Below, piece after piece: positions 1 to 6,529 of a DNA stretch of 9,962 nucleotides (position 1 is its first letter; the number at the start of each line of letters is the position of its first letter). Made by a program: the position numbers and the translations under genes. The DNA comes from Lachnoclostridium sp. UBA739 (lineage in GTDB: Bacteria; Bacillota_A; Clostridia; Lachnospirales; Lachnospiraceae), in assembly GCA_002297865.1 (NCBI GenBank), contig DBKX01000223.1, positions 14,025 to 23,986 of the forward strand, written 5' to 3'. The notes below the pieces were generated by a model that saw nothing but the letters and a program-made list of their open reading frames with translations, did no database searches and had not been told where the DNA came from.

Positions 1-518
1 ATGATGTATTTAACTGTATTCCTTCCATGCCACTTTATATTATTCTTGGTGCTATTATGGATTATTTAAAAATAAATCCAAAGATTCGAATTTACTTTCT
101 GTGTATCATATTAGCTGCTTTAAGCTGGCCTCAGGTGGCACGTATGGTCAGAGGACAGATTTTATCTTTGCGTGAACAGGAATTTATGATTGCAACAGAA
201 GCAACAGGTATTCGTACTTCTAGAAGAATTTTTAAGCATTTAATTCCAAACGTAATTCCACAGTTAATTGTTATCGCAACAATGGGACTAGGAAATGTAA
301 TACTTGCGGAGGCTTCCCTTAGTTTCTTAGGATTAGGTGTCAAATATCCTTTGGCTTCCTGGGGAAATATCGTCAATGCGGTTAATGATATCTATATTAT
401 GACAAACTACTTGTTTGTTTGGGTTCCAGCAGGAATGTTAATTTTGATTACCGTATTAGGATTTAACTTTATCGGTGATGGACTAAGAGATGCATTTGAT
501 CCGAAGATGAAGAGGTAG
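1..518 (+). CDS. dppC: Dipeptide/oligopeptide ABC transporter permease, DppC/OppC type (3' part)
   Basis: This is the C-terminal part of an inner-membrane permease that pairs with a second permease and two ATPases to import peptides. The reading frame is open to the left edge (first full codon at base 3), and the residues before the first visible Met fit the family, so the Met at 27 is internal and the gene is cut by the window. The cytoplasmic EAA loop that docks the ATPase is clear at 198-251 (EATGIRTSRRIFKHLIPN). Hydrophobic segments flank it, and the family-typical LAEASLSFLGLG and C-terminal GDGLRDAFDP follow. It stops with TAG at 516-518. The next gene starts 8 bp later and its Shine-Dalgarno overlaps this stop, which suggests translational coupling. 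Dpp versus Opp, and the actual substrate, cannot be decided without the binding protein; nickel importers of the same family remain possible. Confidence 0.93.
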   Translation, partial: DVFNCIPSMPLYIILGAIMDYLKINPKIRIYFLCIILAALSWPQVARMVRGQILSLREQEFMIATEATGIRTSRRIFKHLIPNVIPQLIVIATMGLGNVILAEASLSFLGLGVKYPLASWGNIVNAVNDIYIMTNYLFVWVPAGMLILITVLGFNFIGDGLRDAFDPKMKR

Positions 519-526
519 GTGGAAGT

Positions 527-1693
527 ATGGGACTATTTAAGAAAAAGGAAAGTCAAGAAGGGTTTATCTCGGCACAGGAAGTACGAAAAATCTCCAATGA
601 GAATAAGAAAATAATTAAAGAATTTGAAAAGAAAAGAAACCGAAAGAACATTCCAAGAGAAGAATATGTAACGAAAATGGAAGATGAACAGAATTTAGTT
701 GAATTCGATAATCTGCATACCTACTTTTTCTCCGATAGCGGTGTCGTAAAATCCGTAAATGGAGTTTCGTTTCAAGTGCCAAAAGGAAAAACAGTTGGTA
801 TTGTTGGAGAATCGGGATGTGGAAAGTCTGTAACGAGTCTTTCTCTCATGCAGCTTGTACAGCGTCCACAAGGGCAGATTGTGGAAGGTGCCATTCGGTT
901 AAATCTTGGAAAGGAAGCAGTAGATGTTACAAAGATGCCAGACAGTGAAATGCGAAAGCTCCGTGGCAATAAGATGTCTATGATTTTCCAGGAACCAATG
1001 ACAAGTCTGAATCCAGTATTTCGAATTGGAGAACAGGTAGATGAAGTAGTCGCACTTCATTATCCAGAAAAAACAGCTCAGCAGGTGAAAGAAAGAACCA
1101 TCGAAATGCTTGAACTTGTTGGAATTGCCAATAGCCAAGGGGTATATAATATGTATCCTCATGAGCTTTCTGGTGGTATGCGACAAAGGGTCATGATCGC
1201 GATGGGACTTGCTTGTGATCCAGAATTAATTATTGCCGATGAGCCAACTACAGCACTGGATGTTACGATACAAGCGCAAATTCTGGATTTGCTTCGTGAT
1301 CTGAAAAAACGTATTCACGCTAGTATTATGTTAATTACCCATGATCTAGGTGTTATCGCAGAAATGGCAGATTATATTGTTGTTATGTACGCTGGACGAA
1401 TTGTGGAAAAAGGAACGGCGAAAGAAATCTTTTCCAATCCATGTCATCCGTATACCATAGGACTTATGGAGAGCAAACCAGTTGTTGGAAAGAAAGTAGA
1501 CCGCTTATACAGCATTCCTGGTAAGGTGCCAAACCCAATTGACATGCCACGTTGCTGTTACTTTAAAGAACGCTGTACCCATTGTGTGGAGCAATGTAAT
1601 GGAGAATATCCAAAGGAAATTAAGCTGTCCGACACACATTATGTAAGCTGCTATTGGAAGAAAGAAAAGGGGGAAAATGAAAATGACAGATAA
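527..1693 (+). CDS. dppD: Peptide ABC transporter ATP-binding protein, DppD/OppD type
   Basis: This is one of the two cytoplasmic ATPases that energise the peptide importer. The 388-residue product has Walker A GESGCGKS at 94-101, Q-loop Gln155, signature LSGGMRQR at 214-221, Walker B LIIADEP at 234-240 and switch His272. The C-terminal oligopeptide/dipeptide extension follows, with Cys344, Cys350, Cys357 and Cys375. That C-x5-C-x6-C-x17-C pattern resembles the iron-sulfur site reported in a DppD-type ATPase, so cluster binding here is inference. The start at 527 has AGGTGG four bases upstream (517-522). It gives an unusual lysine/glutamate-rich extension of about 50 residues before the usual family beginning. 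A later Met at codon 51 (677) would remove it but has only a poor ribosome binding site. The gene overlaps the next ATPase gene. Confidence 0.95.
   Translation: MGLFKKKESQEGFISAQEVRKISNENKKIIKEFEKKRNRKNIPREEYVTKMEDEQNLVEFDNLHTYFFSDSGVVKSVNGVSFQVPKGKTVGIVGESGCGKSVTSLSLMQLVQRPQGQIVEGAIRLNLGKEAVDVTKMPDSEMRKLRGNKMSMIFQEPMTSLNPVFRIGEQVDEVVALHYPEKTAQQVKERTIEMLELVGIANSQGVYNMYPHELSGGMRQRVMIAMGLACDPELIIADEPTTALDVTIQAQILDLLRDLKKRIHASIMLITHDLGVIAEMADYIVVMYAGRIVEKGTAKEIFSNPCHPYTIGLMESKPVVGKKVDRLYSIPGKVPNPIDMPRCCYFKERCTHCVEQCNGEYPKEIKLSDTHYVSCYWKKEKGENENDR
1667..1673 (+). promoter_or_regulatory. Shine-Dalgarno that decides the dppF start
   Basis: AAGGGGG lies inside the end of dppD. It is nine bases before the ATG at 1683 but only three before the ATG at 1677, so 1683 is the better-spaced start. 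Both starts are in the same frame and differ by two residues. Confidence 0.6.
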
Positions 1694-2651
1694 TATATTA
1701 GAAGTAAAGCATTTGAAAAAATATTTTCCCATCAAGAAGTCTGCTTTAGGAAGAAGTAGTGGTTCTGTAAAAGCGGTCGATGATGTCAGTTTTTCCATAA
1801 AGCGTGGTACAACGATGGGGCTTGTAGGAGAATCTGGATGTGGAAAATCTACAACTGGAAGGACGCTGCTTCGTCTCATTGAGAAAACAGATGGAGAAGT
1901 ACTATTTAATGGAGAAGACATTTATAGTTATAATAAGAAACAATTGAGAGCGTTGCGTCCGAAGATGCAGATTATTTTTCAAGATCCTTATTCTAGTCTT
2001 TCACCAAGACTGCCTGTCAGTGAAATCATTGGAGAAGCAGTTCGTGAACATAATTTAGTTTCAAAAGACGAGTTAGATGCTTATATTGATAAGATTATGG
2101 AGTCCTGTGGTTTACAGCCATATCATAAGCATCGCTACCCTCATGAATTTTCAGGTGGACAAAGACAAAGAATCTGTATTGCAAGAGCCATTGCACTCAA
2201 TCCAGAGTTTGTTGTATGCGACGAAGCTGTATCTGCTTTGGATGTTTCCATTCAGGCACAGATTATCAATTTGTTAGAGGATTTACAGGAGCAATATAAC
2301 CTTACGTATCTGTTTATTTCTCATGACTTATCTGTAGTGGAACACATTTCCGATACGGTAGGTGTTATGTATCTGGGAGGATTAGTGGAAACAGGAGCAA
2401 CAGAAGATATCTTCACCAATCCGCTTCATCCTTATACAAGGGCATTATTTAGTGCAATACCAATGCCAGACCCAACGATTAAAAGGGAAAGAATTATTTT
2501 AGTGCGAGCCATTCCTTCTCCAGCAAACCCTCCAGCAGGATGCAAATTCCATACAAGGTGCAGAGAATGTATGGAAAAATGCAAGACAGTTGAGCCGGTT
2601 GCTAAGGATATGGGAAATGGACATGTGGTAAAATGTCATTTATATGATTAG
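1683..2651 (+). CDS. dppF: Peptide ABC transporter ATP-binding protein, DppF/OppF type
   Basis: This is the second ATPase of the peptide importer and forms a heterodimer with the DppD-type subunit. Numbering is from the ATG at 1683 (322 residues; a start at 1677 adds two). Visible motifs are Walker A GESGCGKS at 49-56, Q-loop Gln100, signature FSGGQRQR at 156-163, Walker B FVVCDEA at 176-182 and His214. In Walker B the usual Pro after Glu is Ala, a common DppF/OppF variant. The C-terminal extension keeps SPANPPAGCKFHTRC and has Cys287, 293, 300 and 318, with the same C-x5-C-x6-C-x17-C spacing as its partner. Just before it, the usual LEGDxPSP motif reads LVRAIPSP, which loses a conserved Gly-Asp pair. 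The gene overlaps the dppD end by 11 bp, and it is the last gene of the operon. Confidence 0.95.
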   Translation: MTDNILEVKHLKKYFPIKKSALGRSSGSVKAVDDVSFSIKRGTTMGLVGESGCGKSTTGRTLLRLIEKTDGEVLFNGEDIYSYNKKQLRALRPKMQIIFQDPYSSLSPRLPVSEIIGEAVREHNLVSKDELDAYIDKIMESCGLQPYHKHRYPHEFSGGQRQRICIARAIALNPEFVVCDEAVSALDVSIQAQIINLLEDLQEQYNLTYLFISHDLSVVEHISDTVGVMYLGGLVETGATEDIFTNPLHPYTRALFSAIPMPDPTIKRERIILVRAIPSPANPPAGCKFHTRCRECMEKCKTVEPVAKDMGNGHVVKCHLYD

Positions 2652-2689
2652 GGTAGAATGCAGAAACTAATCATATCATTAAGAAATAG

Positions 2690-2740
2690 AAAGAACCTCT
2701 ATACTGAGCAAGAATTATTTGTCAGTATAGTGGTTCTTTT
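2690..2740 (+). terminator. Rho-independent terminator of the peptide transporter operon
   Basis: The left arm AAAGAACC-T-CTATACTGA (2690-2707) pairs with TCAGTATAG-T-GGTTCTTT (2722-2739). That is 17 base pairs around one T-T mismatch, with a 14-base loop and a short T run inside and after the right arm. It lies 38 bp after the dppF stop. The A-rich left flank could let it also work on the opposite strand. Confidence 0.8.
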
Positions 2741-2748
2741 GTTATAAT
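2719..2748 (+). promoter_or_regulatory. Sigma-A-like promoter for topB, embedded in the upstream terminator
   Basis: A -35 box TTGTCA (2719-2724), an 18-base spacer and a perfect -10 box TATAAT (2743-2748) lie about 40 bp before the topB start. The -35 box overlaps the loop and right arm of the terminator hairpin. Only the consensus match supports this call. Confidence 0.55.
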
Positions 2749-2790
2749 AAAAAATAACAACATTTCAAACAGCAAGGAGAATTCAAATAG

Positions 2791-4977
2791 ATGAAAACAT
2801 TAGTAATTGCAGAAAAGCCATCTGTTGGCCGTGACATTGCAAGAGTGTTAAAATGTAACAAGAATATAAACGGCGCCATTGAGGGCAGTAAATACATCGT
2901 AACTTGGGGACTTGGACATCTTGTAACACTATCTGACCCAGAACGCTATGATGAAAAATATAAGCAATGGAATATGCAGGATCTTCCTATGATTCCAAAG
3001 TACCTTCGGCTTGAAGTGATCAAACAGACAGGAAAACAATATAATGCTGTAAAATCACAGATTCATCGTAAAGATGTCAATGAAATTGTCATTGCCACCG
3101 ATGCAGGGCGAGAAGGTGAATTAGTAGCACGATGGATATTAGAATAGGCAGGCAATCAAAAGCCAATCAAACGTCTTTGGATTTCTTCTGTTACAGACAA
3201 AGCAATTCGAGAAGGATTTTCTAACTTAAAACCAGGAAAAGAATATGACAATCTGTATCGTGCAGCAGTTTCCAGAGCAGAAGCAGACTGGCTGGTAGGA
3301 ATCAATGCAACACGTGCTTTAACTTGCAAATACAATGCACAGTTATCCTGTGGCCGTGTGCAGACACCAACCCTTGCCATGATTGCAAAAAGAGAAGAAG
3401 AAATTCGAAACTTTAAACCAGTTCCTTATTATGGACTTAGTGTAACAGTGGAGAAGAAAGACGGTTTAAAGCAGTCTATGAAACTTCAGTGGGTGGAGCA
3501 AAAGTCCAAAAGCAACCGAAGCTTTGCTAAGGATAAGGTAGAAACATTACTTAAGAATCTAAAAGGGCAGGAAGCAGTCGTTACAAAGGTTACCCGTAGT
3601 GAAAAAAGAAAACCAGCACCTCAGTTATATGATTTAACAGAATTACAACGAGAGGCCAACAAAAAGTACGATTTTTCTGCGAAACAGACATTAAATATTA
3701 TGCAGCGTCTATATGAGAACCATAAAGTACTTACGTATCCAAGAACAGATTCCAGATATTTGACAACGGATATTGTGGATACGTTGAAGGAACGTTTACA
3801 GGCAATCAGTGTAGGACCATATCGTAAACATGCGGCACAGGTGAAAGTGATTAAGCCAAGTAAGGCATTTGTTGATAATAGCAAGGTTTCTGACCATCAT
3901 GCTATAATACCAACCGAACAATATCCACAACTGGAACATATGTCATTGGAAGAACGTAAGATTTATGATTTAGTTGTAAAACGTTTTCTGGCAGTATTAT
4001 ATCCAGCATATGAGTATGAACAGACTTCAATCGAAGTAGAAGTGGGAGGACAGTTCTTTACAGCGAAAGGAAATCTTGTGAGAAAGGCAGGATGGAAGGA
4101 AGTATATGATAACAGTTATGACGATGGAGAAGAGGAAACTTCCGACGTAATTGCTGTAAATCAGGGAGACAGACTAAATGTCCTTAACTTAACTATGACA
4201 GAAGGAAAGACAAAACCACCAGCACCATTTAATGAAGCAACTTTATTATCCGCTATGGAAAATCCAGTGAAATACATGGAAAGTCATAACAAAGAAGATA
4301 TTAAGACATTAGGCGAAACAGGTGGTCTTGGTACGGTTGCAACAAGAGCGGATATTATTGAAAAACTGTTTCATTCTTATCTGTTAGAAAAGAAAGGCAA
4401 AGATATTCATATTACTGCCAAGGCAAAACAGTTGTTAGAGTTAGTGCCTGCGGATCTTAAAAAGCCGGAATTGACAGCCGACTGGGAACGAAAGCTTTCT
4501 AAGATAGCGAATGGTTCTCTACGACGAGATGCATTTATGTCCGATATTAAGAATTACACCAATGAGTTAATCAGTGAAATTAAGTCAGGCGAAGGAAAAT
4601 TCCGTCACGATAACATTACCAATCACAAGTGCCCGAACTGTGGAAAATACCTGCTATTAGTCAAAGGGAAGAATAGTACAAAGCGTGTATGTCAGGATAG
4701 GGAATGTGGCTATAAAGAGACTGTGTCTAGAACTTCCAATGCAAGATGTCCAAAATGCCATAAGAGAATGGAACTGTTTGGAACAGGGGAGAAGCAGACG
4801 TTTACATGCGTATGTGGGCATAAGGAAAAGTTAAGTGCCTTTACAGAACGTCGTAAGAAGGAAGGAGCAGGCGTGTCTAAGAAGGACGTGGCGAAGTATA
4901 TGAATAAGATGAAGAAAGAGGATACGCCACTGAATACTGGATTTGCAGAAGCATTGGCGAAGTTAAATCTGAAATAA
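2791..4977 (+). pseudogene. topB: DNA topoisomerase III, full length but interrupted by an in-frame TAG
   Basis: TopB is a type IA topoisomerase that passes single DNA strands to decatenate and relax DNA. The start is fixed by AAGGAGA at 2774-2780, ten bases upstream. The frame runs 728 codons, matching the usual length of Bacillus-type TopB, but codon 119 (3145-3147) is TAG. Everything else looks intact. Before the stop lies the Toprim domain with Glu8 and DAGREGE at 104-110. After it come GRVQTPTLAMIAKRE from 188, the catalytic Tyr316 in TYPRTDSRYL, KVSDHHAIIPTE at 365-376 and GETGGLGTVATRADIIEKL near 508-526. Two C-terminal zinc ribbons use Cys614/617/634/639 and Cys653/656/673/675. From memory, B. 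subtilis TopB has Lys at the stop position, so one base change from AAG or CAG would explain it. The 118-residue product would lack the catalytic tyrosine. No in-frame ATG occurs until 3379, so a restart would lose conserved core. A sequencing error is the main alternative. Confidence 0.9.
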
Positions 4978-5042
4978 ATGAAAATATTAATGATAGGTAA
5001 AGATTGGATATCTATTTGATAGGTTATGACTATTCGTAATAT

Positions 5043-5083
5043 GGGCAATACTTCCTCTGGAAGTATTGCCCAAACTTGTTTTT
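5043..5083 (+). terminator. Rho-independent terminator of topB, between convergent genes
   Basis: GGGCAATACTTCC (5043-5055) and GGAAGTATTGCCC (5059-5071) form a perfect 13-bp stem with a three-base loop. A tail ending in TTTTT follows, running into the stop codon of the minus-strand acyltransferase gene. The T tract exists only on the plus strand, so it fits topB best, though the hairpin also lies just past the 3' end of the opposing gene. Bases 4978-5042 before it show nothing recognisable. Confidence 0.88.
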
Positions 5084-6137
5084 ATAAGTGTACTTTTCTT
5101 TTATAATTTGTGAACAATGTTGTGAGCAAATCACTAGCAGCTAACGTAAACACAAACAGTAACAGAACTTCAATTAAAGAATGCTTGAAGTAACCAAAGA
5201 CCAGATTTCCATACCCAATGAATACCCATTGCACGATATACATGGTATTAATCTGTTTACTCCATCGAGTTAAAGTATTTTTCATAATCTTTGGCAGATT
5301 TTCATTGGCAAAGTGCCAAAAGCTAATCCATAAAATGACCACATCTAGAGTCATAATATTCCCGAACCAGTTCATGTGAAAAAACTCCATGTCAAAAAAT
5401 CCATCAAGAGCACCACAATTAATATTTAACCCATACATAACAATAAGTAGAGGGAAGAAGAGAAGTCCTGACCAAGTGAGGCTTTTCTTATAATAGTCAT
5501 CGACATTTTGCTGGTTCATAAGTTGCTTACCGAACAAGTAACCTGCGATTGGAAAGGCAATCCATGATAGAAATGGAAACCAAGTACAATCCCATGATGC
5601 CCATAGTAATCCAGTTATACTTGCAAGTACACGACTTTCTAGTTTGATTGGACTTAGAAATACATTGGTAATTGCACAAATTGCATAAAATAAAATCAGC
5701 CTGTTATCCTTAAGTTTTGATTGTTTAAAAAGCCCCATAAATATGTAAGCTAAACCTGCAAACGGTAATACGTCTGTACACAATAGATAATCCCATGCGG
5801 TTTGTGATAAGCTAGAATCATGATGTATATAGCCTTGAATGGTGTAAGGAATGAAGTCTCGAACAAAGTTTAAAAGATAGCCAATAAGAAATAGAGAAAG
5901 TCCACGTTTTAAGAACTCTTTACTGGATTGTTTTCTTGTATAGACCATGCCGACTCCCATGCAAAACATAAATACTGGTGCGGCTAGAGGGCCTCCAAGA
6001 AAGAATACCAGGTGTGAAAAGAAACCTTGATGCTGTATAGAGTCTGCTCCATAATTTTCGTAACAGTGAACCAGAAACATAAAGAATATTGCCAATCCTT
6101 TTGCAATATCAATTTCTAATTGTCGTTTTTTATTCAT
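5082..6137 (-). CDS. Multi-pass membrane acyltransferase-like protein (HGSNAT/DUF1624, YeiB or acyltransferase-3 type)
   Basis: This is a polytopic membrane protein of 351 residues with about ten hydrophobic segments, roughly at 11-29, 40-66, 79-97, 115-137, 146-163, 172-203, 221-240, 258-276, 296-316 and 320-342. The N-terminal signature (RQLEIDIAKGLAIFFMFLVH, Arg5, Asp10, Lys13, Gly14, His24) resembles the first helix of membrane acyltransferases. WFPFLSWIAFPIAGYLFGK at 186-204 resembles the PLIPWIGYFLLGYLLG-type motif of the HGSNAT/DUF1624 group. Such proteins move acyl groups onto sugars or other envelope substrates, but the substrate here is unknown. The start has AGGAGG six bases upstream. 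It lies downstream of carB on the same strand but 392 bp away, with terminator-like hairpins between, so it is probably a separate unit. It converges with topB. I am confident of a membrane protein and only moderately of the family. Confidence 0.75.
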   Translation of the reverse strand: MNKKRQLEIDIAKGLAIFFMFLVHCYENYGADSIQHQGFFSHLVFFLGGPLAAPVFMFCMGVGMVYTRKQSSKEFLKRGLSLFLIGYLLNFVRDFIPYTIQGYIHHDSSLSQTAWDYLLCTDVLPFAGLAYIFMGLFKQSKLKDNRLILFYAICAITNVFLSPIKLESRVLASITGLLWASWDCTWFPFLSWIAFPIAGYLFGKQLMNQQNVDDYYKKSLTWSGLLFFPLLIVMYGLNINCGALDGFFDMEFFHMNWFGNIMTLDVVILWISFWHFANENLPKIMKNTLTRWSKQINTMYIVQWVFIGYGNLVFGYFKHSLIEVLLLFVFTLAASDLLTTLFTNYKRKVHL

Positions 6138-6143
6138 ATTATA

Positions 6144-6149
6144 CCTCCT
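6144..6149 (-). promoter_or_regulatory. Ribosome binding site of the acyltransferase-like gene
   Basis: AGGAGG on the minus strand lies six bases before the ATG at 6137. Its spacing fixes the start. It begins only two bases after the T tract of the upstream hairpin. Confidence 0.8.
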
Positions 6150-6150
6150 A

Positions 6151-6183
6151 GAAAAAAATAGGTAGTGTAAAGCATAACTACCT
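6151..6183 (-). terminator. Terminator-like hairpin directly upstream of the acyltransferase RBS
   Basis: On the minus strand AGGTAGT (6183-6177) pairs with ACTACCT (6166-6160) around a ten-base loop. A seven-T run (6158-6152) follows, ending two bases before the AGGAGG. It could stop read-through from carB or act as an attenuator in the leader of the membrane-protein gene. On the plus strand the same stem is followed by TTTCTATTTT, so it may work both ways. I found no well-spaced promoter between it and the transposase relic. Confidence 0.55.
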
Positions 6184-6236
6184 TTTCTATTTTACAAACC
6201 TTCTATTTTCAAGGATTTCAAATTTTTTTCAAATAA

Positions 6237-6425
6237 AAAGCAATGCCACCATTTGGTGTTATAATGTCCCTCTGTCTTACCATGCATGTCAACCTTCAGC
6301 TTTCCCTTAGAAAAACTGCACAGGCTCTCAAAGACCTCTATGGCAGCAAGTTTCAGAGTTCTTCGCCGTCGGTAAGACGTTCAGAGCATTGCTTTTGTGC
6401 GCTGTCAAGGTATATTATAGTATGA
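6237..6425 (+). pseudogene. Decayed transposase N-terminal fragment (probable)
   Basis: An open stretch of about 60 codons contains MHVNLQLSLRKTAQALKDLY. This has the look of the helix-turn-helix entry region of a DDE transposase (S-L-R-x-T-A-x-x-L-x-x-x-Y-G). After DLYG (about 6350) this frame turns into serine- and arginine-rich sequence without family character. A neighbouring frame reads QQVSEFF, which could be the continuation after a small deletion. An in-frame stop at 6234 and no ribosome binding site mean it is not a working gene. With the flanking inverted repeats it probably marks an old insertion sequence. The family is recognised by eye only and cannot be named. Confidence 0.4.
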
Positions 6426-6440
6426 ATTATAGAAAAAAAT

Positions 6441-6518
6441 AATCTCCTATAGTGCAAAATAAATCCCGTATAGCATGAACTGCACTGCCAACTGACAACA
6501 GTCAGCTATATGGGATTT
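6441..6518 (-). terminator. Inverted-repeat structure, probable carB terminator
   Basis: On the plus strand AAATCCCGTATAGC (6461-6474) faces GCTATATGGGATTT (6505-6518), 14 pairs with one G-T wobble. An inner CTGAC/GTCAG hairpin (6492-6505) sits in the loop. Read on the minus strand, 12 bp after the carB stop, the stem ends in ATTTATTTTGC, which suits an intrinsic terminator with one A-C mismatch. A second, related left arm AATCTCCTATAG occurs at 6441-6452, so the right arm could pair with either. It may instead be an insertion-sequence end or a small repeated element. Confidence 0.5.
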
Positions 6519-6529
6519 CTAAATTAATT

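Noticed and set aside
899..1186. Long opposite-strand frames inside the transporter genes
   Set aside because: They are shadows of strongly supported genes on the plus strand and have no start signals or protein-like character.
3145..3147. Programmed recoding (pyrrolysine or alternative genetic code) at the topB TAG
   Set aside because: TAG ends three normal genes here (dppC, dppF, carB). The site aligns with an ordinary Lys/Gln position on a non-catalytic stretch, and no recoding hairpin is obvious after it.
3358..4977. A separate 539-residue topoisomerase gene starting with GTG
   Set aside because: The GTG encodes the internal Val of the conserved GRVQTPTLAM motif. The frame is continuous with the upstream Toprim part apart from one TAG, and no ribosome binding site precedes it.
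4978..5019. A 13-codon reading frame right after topB
   Set aside because: There is no ribosome binding site, it is very short, and it lies before the topB terminator; treated as chance.
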